This document shows positions 19,109 through 30,742 of a DNA stretch of 64,000 bases, piece by piece. Each line of letters opens with the position of its first letter. Positions within the stretch are counted from its first letter, which is position 1. Made by a program: the position numbers and the translations under genes. Below the pieces are notes generated by a model. It was not told the DNA's origin, did not search any database, and saw only the letters and a program-made list of their open reading frames with translations. Source of the stretch: Pleomorphomonas sp. T1.2MG-36 (lineage in GTDB: Bacteria; Pseudomonadota; Alphaproteobacteria; Rhizobiales; Pleomorphomonadaceae); NCBI RefSeq assembly GCF_950100655.1, contig NZ_CATNLY010000001.1, forward strand, positions 930,001 through 994,000. Reading direction: 5' to 3'.

Positions 19109-19609
19109 TCAGCGGCTTGCCGCCCAAGCCGCCTTCTCCGCCCGCTCGCGTTCGGCACGTTCCGGATCGAGCGTGCGATAAAGCGAGATGCTGTCGGTCG
19201 GCAGATAACCCAGCGCCTTGTAGAAGGCGAGAACCGCTTGGTTCTCGTTGCGGACAAGGAGATTGAGCTTCGGAGCGCCGCGCACGCGACACCAAGCCTC
19301 CGCCGCTTCCACCAGGGCTCGACCGACGCCGCCGCGCCTCTCGTCGGGATCGACACCGAGATAATAGAGCGCGCCGCGATGGCCGTCGTGGCCGGTCATC
19401 GCCGCACCGACGATGCGTCCATCCCGCCGCGCCACGAGAACGGTGGCGCTCTCGGTCCTCTCCGCCAATGCCACATCCGCGATCGGATCATTCCACGGCC
19501 GCGTCAGGCCGCAACGCTCCCAAAGCGAGATGATCGCTTCGCGTTCCGCGCCGTCCATTTCATCGATGACCAAGGCCGAACCAACACTCACTTTGCTTCC
19601 TCCAGCCAT
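19109..19609 (-). CDS. GNAT-family N-acetyltransferase (YpeA-like)
   Basis: This 166-residue GNAT acetyltransferase resembles Escherichia coli YpeA: SLWERCGLTRPWNDP, GHDGHRGALYYLGVDPDERRGGVGRALVEAAE (acetyl-CoA pyrophosphate loop RRGGVGRA) and FYKALGYLPTDSISLYRTL. The acceptor substrate is unknown. The first ATG is used; a start about 17 residues later would still give a full domain. An upstream gap of ~300 bp separates it from the divergent PadR gene. Confidence 0.9.
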   Translation of the reverse strand: MAGGSKVSVGSALVIDEMDGAEREAIISLWERCGLTRPWNDPIADVALAERTESATVLVARRDGRIVGAAMTGHDGHRGALYYLGVDPDERRGGVGRALVEAAEAWCRVRGAPKLNLLVRNENQAVLAFYKALGYLPTDSISLYRTLDPERAERERAEKAAWAASR

Positions 19610-19864
19610 ATGCTGTCGGTGGGTCGGCGCATCGCCGATGCCACAGTCAGAGACCGATTAGATATAGCCCAATCCGGGCCGAGGGCGCAGGTGCGTTAAG
19701 ACCGCCGCGCATCATCCGACGCCTTACCTCACCCGACATTTCCTTAAATACAGAATATTTTCAGTTACTTACAGCTAACTCTCCGGCGGATGAAGACCGT
19801 CTCGGGCCGGAAACTCACGGGCAATGCCGAAATCGCACGCATGGCCTCTTGTAATTCGACCTGT

Positions 19865-19880
19865 TTTAGATATATCTAAA
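19865..19880. promoter_or_regulatory. perfect palindrome operator upstream of padR
   Basis: TTTAGATATATCTAAA is a perfect 16-bp palindrome 27 bp upstream of the PadR start. It covers a likely -10 element (TATATC, 19871-19876) that has TTGTAA (19849-19854) as a -35 at 16-bp spacing. It is best read as the regulator's own operator. Confidence 0.75.
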
Positions 19881-19907
19881 CGCATCGAGAGATAACAGGA
19901 GCTATCT

Positions 19908-20522
19908 ATGCATCACAAATTCCATTTCCACGACGACATCCCCGACCATGACGATCATCGCCCCACCGGCGGCCGCGGTCCCTTCGGTCGGTCTCTCTGG
20001 GGCGAGCGCGGCGAACGGCCCGAGCGCCCCGGTCCCGGTCATCGTGGTGGCCCGTTCGGCCGCGGACGCTTCTTCGACAACGGCGTGCTGCGTCTCGTCG
20101 TCCTGGCGTTGATCGCCGAACAGCCGCGACACGGCTATGAGATCATCAAGGAGATCGAGGACCGCACCGGCGGCGCCTATGCGCCGAGCGCCGGCGTCAT
20201 CTACCCGACGCTGACGCTGCTCGAGGAGACCGGTCAGATCGAAGTCGCGAGCTCGGAGGGCAACAAGAAGCTCTACGCGGTCACCGACGCCGGTCGCGCC
20301 ACGGTGGAAGAGAACCGCGCCGCCATCGACGCCGTGCTCGCCCGCTTTGCCGAAGCCAATGCGGACCGCCGCCACGAGCGCGATCCGCGCCTCTTCCGCG
20401 CCGTCGAGAACATGCGCCTGGCCATGCGCCTGAAAATGCAGAGCGCCGCGCTGACGCCCGAGCAGATCGATGCGCTGGCCGAACTGCTCGACGAGACGGC
20501 CCGCAAGATCGAACAGATCTGA
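19908..20522 (+). CDS. PadR-family regulator with His-rich N-terminus (YqjI-like)
   Basis: This 204-residue regulator starts with a His/Asp-rich segment (MHHKFHFHDDIPDHDDH), then a Gly/Arg/Pro-rich linker to about residue 50, and a PadR winged helix (LRLVVLALIAEQPRHGYEIIKEIEDRTGGAYAPSAGVIYPTL). The C-terminus is helical and ends in a dimerisation segment. The architecture is that of YqjI, a nickel/iron-responsive PadR protein controlling a ferric-siderophore reductase. No such target gene is adjacent, so it may be autoregulated and act elsewhere. AGGAG precedes the ATG. Confidence 0.88.
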   Translation: MHHKFHFHDDIPDHDDHRPTGGRGPFGRSLWGERGERPERPGPGHRGGPFGRGRFFDNGVLRLVVLALIAEQPRHGYEIIKEIEDRTGGAYAPSAGVIYPTLTLLEETGQIEVASSEGNKKLYAVTDAGRATVEENRAAIDAVLARFAEANADRRHERDPRLFRAVENMRLAMRLKMQSAALTPEQIDALAELLDETARKIEQI

Positions 20523-20542
20523 AGCGGTCCCCGCCATGACGA

Positions 20543-20580
20543 ACGCCCGCCCGAGCCACAGCTCGGACGGGCGTGCTTTC
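20543..20580. terminator. bidirectional terminator, padR/alaS
   Basis: ACGCCCGCCCGAGC (20543-20556) pairs with GCTCGGACGGGCGT (20561-20574), with a CACA loop and a single mismatch, followed by GCTTTC. It lies between two convergent genes. Confidence 0.75.
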
Positions 20581-20600
20581 TATCGGACTATCGGCTGGTT

Positions 20601-23255
<2,655 letters not shown>

Positions 23256-23601
23256 GACGATCCGCCTGCCTGCGCTAGGGCGGCACCGCGCAACACGCGC
23301 AGCCGATCCGCCCGAACCCCATCTCCGCGAGCCGCTCGCACGCTCCCGCAACCAAAGCCCTGCATCGAATGACAGCGAAAAGGGGACCGGCCGGCGGGTT
23401 TCGTCTCGGCAATCCGGATGGCGGCTCAGGGGGCAGCCTTTCGGAGGGAAGGACGCGCAGGCCAGACCGGCTCCGACGTCATCGGTTCCAAGCAAGGCAA
23501 AGCGTTATTTAGCCGCCGGCCATGCGCCTGTCCAGCGGCGGCGCCCCGTGGACGACAAGGATATTCCGCCGTGGCGCGCTGCTTTCCAGCCGCCGGCCCC
23601 G
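23256..23601. other. non-coding interval between alaS and ridA
   Basis: About 350 bp upstream of alaS. It is GC-rich, with long open frames on both strands that look like composition artefacts. No gene, tRNA or clear promoter was identified. alaS transcription should begin here. Confidence 0.4.
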
Positions 23602-23997
23602 TCAGCCCGCCGGAGCTTCCCGCGCCGCCCAGGCGTCGATCTCCACCTTGAGAGCGGGCGCGGCCAGCGCCGACACGTAAAGCAGCGTCATGCAGGGGCG
23701 ATGATCACCGAGGAATGCATCCAGCGCCCGCTTCCGACGCTCGGCGTCAATGTCGCCGACAAGGAAGAACGTCAGCTTGACGAGATCGCCCACGCCCATG
23801 CCGGCCGCTTCGAGATTGCGACGAACGTTGTCGAGCGCCACCTCGATCTGCCCCACCGGATCGGATGGCGGCACGCCATCGGGGCCGAGGCCGATCTGGC
23901 CGGACAGAACCAGCCAGCGAGCACCCGGCGAGACTTCGATCTGATGGCTATAGGCGGCGACCGGCGCATGCACGCCGGCCGGATTGCGAAGTTGCAT
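23602..23997 (-). CDS. RidA/YjgF-family protein
   Basis: This 131-residue member of the RidA (YjgF/YER057c/UK114) superfamily contains trimeric enamine/imine deaminases. The core is VLSGQIGLGPDGVPPSDPVGQIEVALDNVRRNLEAAGMGVGDLVKLTFFLVG. The catalytic Arg seen in true RidA proteins occurs as Arg in GDHRPCMTLLYV. It begins MQLRNPAGVH, and a longer in-frame start is unconserved. It may relieve reactive imines from PLP enzymes, or belong to a RidA subgroup with another role. Confidence 0.88.
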   Translation of the reverse strand: MQLRNPAGVHAPVAAYSHQIEVSPGARWLVLSGQIGLGPDGVPPSDPVGQIEVALDNVRRNLEAAGMGVGDLVKLTFFLVGDIDAERRKRALDAFLGDHRPCMTLLYVSALAAPALKVEIDAWAAREAPAG

Positions 23998-24073
23998 GGA
24001 GGACCTCTGGTACCTGCGCCGAACGGCCACCGGCCTCACGCCCGAACAGGGAGCAAGGCCGGGCCTTTCGGCA

Positions 24074-25159
<1,086 letters not shown>

Positions 25160-25221
25160 TAGCTCCGCTCCTTATTTCACGGCCGTACCTAGATTTCAAA
25201 TTCACCGGTAATGTACATGAT

Positions 25222-25237
25222 TTGTTCTCACGAACAA
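25222..25237. promoter_or_regulatory. TTGTTC-N4-GAACAA dyad upstream of recA
   Basis: TTGTTC (25222-25227) and GAACAA (25232-25237) form a perfect inverted repeat in the recA leader, 63 bp before the start codon. The half-site matches the LexA core GTTC, but in inverted rather than direct orientation. It could be a second damage-response site or an RNA hairpin in the leader. Confidence 0.4.
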
Positions 25238-25279
25238 GCGCCATATATGTCCTTGACAGAAAAAAACAAGTCTGATTTC

Positions 25280-25294
25280 GTTCCCCTCGTGTTC
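25280..25294. promoter_or_regulatory. alphaproteobacterial LexA box, recA/pfkB
   Basis: GTTC (25280-25283), seven bases, then GTTC (25291-25294): this is the direct-repeat SOS box GTTC-N7-GTTC known for LexA in alphaproteobacteria. It lies between divergent recA and the PfkB kinase gene, about 10 bp upstream of a possible recA promoter (CTTGTT near 25268, TATATG near 25246, minus strand). Confidence 0.7.
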
Positions 25295-25374
25295 CGGCGG
25301 AGCCAAGGTGTCGGAAAACAGGGAGAAAAACGCTGGGTACGGGGAATCGAAACACGACCTTCCGACCGCTTCTG

Positions 25375-26256
25375 GTGATCGGCGGCTGCCATCAGGATGT
25401 GCTCGGCCGCGCCGGCGTCGTCTACGAACCGGCAACCTCATGCCCAGGCATCGTAACCCGTCGCCCCGGCGGCGTGGCGCGCAATGTGGCGGTGCTGCTC
25501 GGGAGGGCCGGCGCGCCCTGTCGCTTCGTGTCGGTGGTCGGCGACGACTCGGCCGGCCGCGAACTCATAGCCGAACTCGCCTTGGCCGAAATCGATACCG
25601 GCGCGATGGTGGTCGACGGAGCGGGCCGAACGGGCACCTACCTCGCCATCCACGACGAAACCGGCGAGCTCGTCTCGGCCATCTCCGATCTGGGCCTTTA
25701 CGACGGCTTCATCCTGCCACCCGCGGCGTTCGGCAACGACAGCGCCCTGGTTTTCGCCGATGCCAACCTTGCTCCGGCCGAACTTCGGCGGCTCGCCGAC
25801 ACCCATGGCGAGAGGCTGGTGATGGATGCCATATCGAGGGCCAAGGCACCGCGCCTCAAGCCTCTCGTCGCCTCCGGCGCGCTCTTCATCTGCAATCTCC
25901 CGTCGGCGGAGCTTCTGGTCGGCCATCCGGTGAGCCGGCCGATCGAGGCGGCCGAGCGGCTCGCCAAGGCCGGCGCACGGCGGGCCGTGATCACCGGCGG
26001 CTCGAAGCCGCTCGCCATCCTCGACGAAGGCCGCATCACCGAGATAATGCCTCGGCCGACCGAGGTGGTCGACGTCACCGGCGTCGGCGACGCCCAGACA
26101 GCCGGCATCCTGCTGGCGCTGGCCGCAGGAGCTCCGCTCTTTGCCGCCGTCGAAGTCGGCATGGCGGCAGCCCGCGCCGCGCTGGCCACCGCCGGCGCCT
26201 TGCGCAGCCTGCCGGAGGACGTAGTCGCCTCGGCCGTGGCGACGGCCGGGGCCTAG
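25375..26256 (+). CDS. PfkB-family kinase, likely pseudouridine kinase type
   Basis: This ~293-residue ribokinase-family kinase has N-terminal VIGGCHQDVLGRA, the substrate-site SCPGIVTRRPGGVARNVAVLLGRAG, and the catalytic DVTGVGDAQTAGIL with the Asp base. The pattern (IGGxxxDVxGR, NPG-like and GGVxRN) is that of PsuK-type kinases. psuG, whose product releases ribose-5-phosphate from pseudouridine-5-phosphate, lies 8.4 kb away in the same orientation. GTG 25375 has no good ribosome site; an in-frame CTG at 25333 does (AGGGAG, 7-bp spacing), so the true start may be CTG. Confidence 0.75.
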   Translation: MIGGCHQDVLGRAGVVYEPATSCPGIVTRRPGGVARNVAVLLGRAGAPCRFVSVVGDDSAGRELIAELALAEIDTGAMVVDGAGRTGTYLAIHDETGELVSAISDLGLYDGFILPPAAFGNDSALVFADANLAPAELRRLADTHGERLVMDAISRAKAPRLKPLVASGALFICNLPSAELLVGHPVSRPIEAAERLAKAGARRAVITGGSKPLAILDEGRITEIMPRPTEVVDVTGVGDAQTAGILLALAAGAPLFAAVEVGMAAARAALATAGALRSLPEDVVASAVATAGA

Positions 26257-26275
26257 ACTCACGCGCGGGCCCGCG

Positions 26276-27373
26276 TCACGAAATGGCGGCCCCGCCCACA
26301 AACACATCGGCCAAGGACAGGTTCGTTTCGATCACGACCATGTCGGCAGCGCCCCCCGGGACCAACCTGCCCCGGCTGGCTTCCCCAATGTAGTCGGCAG
26401 CGAAGGTCGATGTGCGGCGGGACGCCTCTTCGATCGTCAGCCCGATAGACACCAGATTCCGAAAAGCCTCGACCATGGTCAGGCATGAGCCGGCAAGGGT
26501 GCCGTCGGCCAGACGAACGCCGTTATCGCACTTGAAGACGGGTTGGGATCCCAGCTTGTAGGCGCCGTCGGGCATTCCCGTGGCCGGTGTCGCATCGGTC
26601 ACCGCATAGACGTTGGGGATGGCGCGCAACGCGGCCCGGATCGCACCGGGATGGACGTGCAGCAGATCGGGAATCAGCTCCGCGTAGTCGAGATGAGCGA
26701 GCGCCGCTCCGACGATGCCGGGCGCGCGGTGCAGCAAGGGGCTCATGGCGTTGAAGAGATGGGTGACCGAGCGGCAACCGCAGCGGATCGCCTCGGCCGC
26801 GGTCTCGTAGTCGGCCAGGGAATGGCCGAGCTGAGCCCTGACGCCGGCCTCGACAAGGTAGCGGATGAACGCGCCATCCCGATCGGCCTCGGTGGCGACG
26901 GTCACGACCCGGATGGCCGCCAGATCCAGGAAGCGCCGCATCAGCTCGATGCTGCCGGGTATGGCATTGGCCGGCTGGGCGCCGAGCCGCTGCGGCGAAA
27001 TGAACGGTCCTTCGAGGTGGACGCCCAGAACCGTCGCCTCGCCCCGCGCCGGAGCCTTCCTCACCCTCTCCGCAGCCGCGAGAGCCAACTCGATATCGGG
27101 AACAGGCGCCGTCATCGTGGTGGCCAGGAACGACGTCGTACCGGTCGCCGCGTGCGTGGCCGCCACGGTTCGGACAGCCTCGCCACCGTTCATCACATCC
27201 GCGCCGCCGCCGCCGTGGCAATGGAGATCGACGAAGCCCGGCAACACGTAAGCCTCAGGCGCTCCGTGCATTTTCTCGATCCGCTCGACGAGCCCGTCGC
27301 GCCAGAGAATGCGGCCGCTCACAAAGCCGCCGGGCGTCAGAATCTGCCCTGCCAACTCGCCGGAATTGATCAT
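26276..27373 (-). CDS. nagA: N-acetylglucosamine-6-phosphate deacetylase
   Basis: This 365-residue amidohydrolase converts GlcNAc-6-phosphate to GlcN-6-phosphate. Motifs: DLHCHGGGG, metal Glu in GVHLEGPFISP, metal His in LGHSLAD and THLFNAM, and the catalytic Asp in AVTDATPATG. The ATG at 27373 has GGAGA upstream. The gene is divergent from a sugar ABC importer and convergent with the PfkB kinase (19-bp gap), placing it in an amino-sugar utilisation cluster. No nagB deaminase gene is visible in the window. Confidence 0.93.
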   Translation of the reverse strand: MINSGELAGQILTPGGFVSGRILWRDGLVERIEKMHGAPEAYVLPGFVDLHCHGGGGADVMNGGEAVRTVAATHAATGTTSFLATTMTAPVPDIELALAAAERVRKAPARGEATVLGVHLEGPFISPQRLGAQPANAIPGSIELMRRFLDLAAIRVVTVATEADRDGAFIRYLVEAGVRAQLGHSLADYETAAEAIRCGCRSVTHLFNAMSPLLHRAPGIVGAALAHLDYAELIPDLLHVHPGAIRAALRAIPNVYAVTDATPATGMPDGAYKLGSQPVFKCDNGVRLADGTLAGSCLTMVEAFRNLVSIGLTIEEASRRTSTFAADYIGEASRGRLVPGGAADMVVIETNLSLADVFVGGAAIS

Positions 27374-27404
27374 CAACGGTCTCCATTGCATTTGTGATTA
27401 TGTT

Positions 27405-27412
27405 GTTATAAC
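27405..27412. promoter_or_regulatory. possible GntR operator, nagA/ABC importer
   Basis: The 8-bp palindrome GTTATAAC sits within TTGTTATAACCT between divergent nagA and the binding-protein gene. It resembles the TGGTCTAGACCA-type operators of NagR/DasR-like HutC-subfamily GntR regulators, but the centre differs. The GntR gene of this cluster would be the expected binder. Confidence 0.35.
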
Positions 27413-27592
27413 CTTTTCGAGGCCAAAGAGCCAAGGGGTCTCGTACCGACCTCCACGAAAAGCAAGCGTTCACTTCGTTTTCAGCGGAATCGACGCACGC
27501 GGCACCAGCCCGGTGGTTGCCATTCCGAAGCCTGAAACGAAGAAGCGCCCAGAGGGCGTGGGGCCGGAGACGAGCTTTCCGGAGGGCAAAAA

Positions 27593-28897
27593 ATGAAAAC
27601 GTCTCATGGTATCTCTTTCGTTTCGGCACTGATCGCCACCGCGCTTCTGAGCGGTTCGGCCCTGGCGGCGCCGACCGCCATCTCCTACCTGACCCATTGG
27701 TCGCCGGAGACCGTCGCAAAACTGGAGGCCGCCGCCAAGGAGTTCACGGCGGCCAATCCCGATGTCACCATCACCGTGCGCGCCGTTCCGTTCGGCGACC
27801 TTCTGACGACCATCCGGTCCCAGGGCAGCTCGGCGGAAAGCCCGACCATCGCCTCGATCTATGATCTGTGGCTGCCCGAGCTGGCGCGCGACAAGCTCAT
27901 CGAGCCGGCCCCCGAAGCCAATGCCAAGGAAATTGGCAGCGACTGGCCGGCGGGCGTCGCCTCGGCCGCCTCGGTCGGCGGCAAGTACTTCGGCTACCCC
28001 AACGAGATCGACGTCTACGCCCTCAACTACAACAAGAAGCTGCTCGCCGAGGCCGGCATCACCGCGCCGCCGGCGACATGGGCCGAGTTCGAGGCAGCGG
28101 CTGCGAAACTGACCAAGAAGGACGGGAACCGCATCAGCCGGCAAGGCTTCGGCATGATCAATTCCTGGGCGGCGGGTGTCGTTCATCCGTTCGCGTCGCT
28201 GCTGGTGTCCAATGGCGGCGACCTCATCGTCGACGGCAAGCCGACCCTCGACAGCAAGGCGGCCGCCAACACGTTCAAACTGTACGAGGACTTCATCAAG
28301 AAGGGCTACACCGATCCGGCGATGGGCACCGCCGATGCAAATACCACCGGCCCGTTCCTCGACAACTTCGTTTCCGGCAACACCGGCATGATCATCATGG
28401 CCAACTGGTGGGAGAGCGCGCTGAAGGGTGGCCTCGGCGACAAGTTCTCCGACATCGGCACCGCGCCGATTCCCGTCGGCCCGGATGGCGACAAGGCCCG
28501 CTCGATCTCCTACTCCTGGCTGACCGTGGTCAACACCGGCGCCTCGGCCGAGCAGCGGGAAGCCGCCTGGAAGTTCCTGTCCTGGCTGAATGGTCCGGCC
28601 TCCGGCAAGGATGGCGCCTCGGCCATGTCGGATATCCTGCTCTCGATGGGAATCCTGCCGTCGCGCACCTCGGATGTCGCCGCTCACGCCAAGGACCTCG
28701 ATCGCGAGTTCCTGTCCGGATACGTCAAGACGTTGGCGGATGCCAAGGCATTCCCGGTGGTCCTTGGCGGCCAGGAGTTCTCCGAAGCGCTGCAGCAGGT
28801 CATCGAAGGCATTCAGTACGGCCGCCTTTCCGCCGAGGAGGCGCAGGCCAACGCCCAGGCTGACAGCGTATCGATCCTGGAACGCGCCGCCCAATAA
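27593..28897 (+). CDS. sugar ABC transporter substrate-binding protein
   Basis: This is a 434-residue family 1 extracellular binding protein with a signal peptide (MKTSHGISFVSALIATALLSGSALA). It has the maltose-binding-like pattern: hinge region ISYLTHWSPE, IASIYDLWLPELA, FGYPNEIDVYALNYNKKLLAEAGI, and W-rich ligand site residues (MANWWESALKGG). It captures a sugar or oligosaccharide in the periplasm for the downstream permeases. GGAGGG lies 7 bp before the ATG. The adjacent divergent nagA suggests an N-acetylated amino sugar as ligand. Confidence 0.93.
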   Translation: MKTSHGISFVSALIATALLSGSALAAPTAISYLTHWSPETVAKLEAAAKEFTAANPDVTITVRAVPFGDLLTTIRSQGSSAESPTIASIYDLWLPELARDKLIEPAPEANAKEIGSDWPAGVASAASVGGKYFGYPNEIDVYALNYNKKLLAEAGITAPPATWAEFEAAAAKLTKKDGNRISRQGFGMINSWAAGVVHPFASLLVSNGGDLIVDGKPTLDSKAAANTFKLYEDFIKKGYTDPAMGTADANTTGPFLDNFVSGNTGMIIMANWWESALKGGLGDKFSDIGTAPIPVGPDGDKARSISYSWLTVVNTGASAEQREAAWKFLSWLNGPASGKDGASAMSDILLSMGILPSRTSDVAAHAKDLDREFLSGYVKTLADAKAFPVVLGGQEFSEALQQVIEGIQYGRLSAEEAQANAQADSVSILERAAQ

Positions 28898-28985
28898 AAA
28901 CAACGACCGCTCGTCCGCATTCAGGTCCGGCGGGCTCCAAGCCCGCCGGATCCGGACCCTGCTGCCCCTCCAGATCAAGTCGGCC

Positions 28986-29879
28986 ATGACCCATTCGCCT
29001 CGCACCCCGATACTTGTGATGCTGGCCCCAGCCGTCAGTCTCGTCGGCGTCTTCATTTTCCTGCCGATGCTGCTGACGATCTGGCTGTCGTTTCAGGCCT
29101 GGTCGACCCAGACCGGGTTCGGCTCCGCCAGATTCGTCGGCTTTCAGAACTACACCGACCTTCTCGGCCCACTGTCGGTCGGCCGGGATTTCCGCCAAGC
29201 CTTCTGGAACACCGCTTTCTACACGGGCTTGTCGGTGATCGTGATCCTGCCGCTGTCGGTCGCGCTCGGCCTGATGGTCTACCAGACCCGGGTTGCCGGC
29301 GGCCATGTGCTCCGGACCATTCTCTTCTCGACCTACATGGTGCCGATGATCGCCGTTGCCCTCGTATGGTCGAAGCTCTACTCGCCCAACGAAGGGCCGC
29401 TCAACCAGATACTGGGCTGGTTCGGTTTCGACCGCCAGCTGTGGCTGTCGTCGCCCGATACCGCGCTCGGCTCCATCGTTTTGCTCAATGTCTGGCAGCA
29501 GGTCGGCTACTTCACCGTGCTCGTCATCGCCGGTCTCACCCAGATTCCCACCTCGCTTTACGAGGCGGCGCGCATCGACGGCGCCAATCCGGTGCAGTCC
29601 TTCTTCGGCGTGACGCTGCCTCTCCTGCGCCGCACGCTGTTGTTCAGCGCGGTCATCGCCGTCATCAACGCCGTGCAGGTGTTCGAGCCGGTCGCGCTCA
29701 TCACCCAGGGAGGACCGGCGAACTCCACCAACGTGCTCACCTACTACATTCGTCGCGTCGGCATCGAACGGGCGCAAGGGGGGCTCGGCTCCGCCATGGC
29801 CGTCATGCTGATGCTGGCGCTGATCGTGGTGATCGTCGCGCTGTTCGCCTTCGCACGCAGGGGAGACGACGACAAATGA
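28986..29879 (+). CDS. sugar ABC transporter permease (MalF-like)
   Basis: This 297-residue inner-membrane permease has six predicted helices. The coupling-helix EAA motif reads LYEAARIDGANPVQSFFGVTLPLL, which contacts the ATPase. It is one of a pair forming the transmembrane channel. The start MTHSPRTPILVMLAP is the normal N-terminus; the frame is open upstream but overlaps the binding-protein gene's end region without conservation. Its stop overlaps the next permease's start by four bases (ATGA). Confidence 0.93.
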   Translation: MTHSPRTPILVMLAPAVSLVGVFIFLPMLLTIWLSFQAWSTQTGFGSARFVGFQNYTDLLGPLSVGRDFRQAFWNTAFYTGLSVIVILPLSVALGLMVYQTRVAGGHVLRTILFSTYMVPMIAVALVWSKLYSPNEGPLNQILGWFGFDRQLWLSSPDTALGSIVLLNVWQQVGYFTVLVIAGLTQIPTSLYEAARIDGANPVQSFFGVTLPLLRRTLLFSAVIAVINAVQVFEPVALITQGGPANSTNVLTYYIRRVGIERAQGGLGSAMAVMLMLALIVVIVALFAFARRGDDDK

Positions 29880-30742
29880 GCAGCGTTCGCAAGGGCCGAC
29901 TCTTCCGGACATCCAAGGCCAAACCGCTCGACGCGCTGCTCGTCGCCGGCATCGTCCTGGTGGCCGCGGTCTCCGCCTTCCCTCTGGTCTGGATGGTGTT
30001 GTCGAGCTTCAAGACGCCGGCCGAGAGCATGCAGGTGCCGCCGGTCTGGATCCCGGGATCGGTGAACTTCCAGGCCTATGGCGAGGTGGCGGACGTCATC
30101 AACGCCGGCCGATCCTTCTGGAACTCGGCAGTCATCGCCACCACCGCCACGCTCGGCATCCTGATCACGTCGCTGATGGCGGGCTACGCCTTCGCCAAGT
30201 ACCGCTTCAAGGGGCGCGACCTGCTATTCGCGGCGGTGATCGCCACCATGTTCCTGCCGCCGATCGTCACGCTCATTCCGCTTTACCGGCTCGTGGGCTC
30301 CATCGGGCTCAACGCAAGCCTCGCCGGCGTCATCGTCCCCAATCTCGCCAACGCCTTCGGCGTCTTCCTGATGCGGCAGTTCATTGCCGGCGTGCCCGAC
30401 GATTTGATCGATGCCGCCCGCGTCGATGGCGCGTCCGAACTCAGAATCGTCTTCACGGTGGTGGCCCCGGCCGTGGTTCCGGCCATCGCCGCCCTCGCCC
30501 TGTTCGCTTTCGTCTATCACTGGAACACCTACCTGTGGCCGCTCACGGTCCTGCAGGGGCAGGTCGACAACTACCCGATCGTCCTCTCGCTCTCACGCCT
30601 CTTGAGCTACAACCGGGGTGCGATGAACACCGGTCTCGTCATGGCCGGGGCGACGATGGCGGTGCTGCCTCCCCTCGTCATGTTCCTGCTGTTGCAACGC
30701 TTCTTCGTCGACAGCATCGTCTCGTCGGGGGTGAAGGGATGA
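29876..30742 (+). CDS. sugar ABC transporter permease (MalG-like)
   Basis: This 288-residue second permease has six helices and the EAA-type coupling motif LIDAARVDGASELRIVFTVVAPAVVPA. The C-terminus (RFFVDSIVSSGVKG) is characteristic of MalG-family subunits. It is translationally coupled at both ends by ATGA overlaps: the upstream permease and the downstream ROK kinase. Together with the binding protein and the ATPase encoded at 33.3 kb it completes a CUT1-type importer. Confidence 0.93.
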   Translation: MSSVRKGRLFRTSKAKPLDALLVAGIVLVAAVSAFPLVWMVLSSFKTPAESMQVPPVWIPGSVNFQAYGEVADVINAGRSFWNSAVIATTATLGILITSLMAGYAFAKYRFKGRDLLFAAVIATMFLPPIVTLIPLYRLVGSIGLNASLAGVIVPNLANAFGVFLMRQFIAGVPDDLIDAARVDGASELRIVFTVVAPAVVPAIAALALFAFVYHWNTYLWPLTVLQGQVDNYPIVLSLSRLLSYNRGAMNTGLVMAGATMAVLPPLVMFLLLQRFFVDSIVSSGVKG

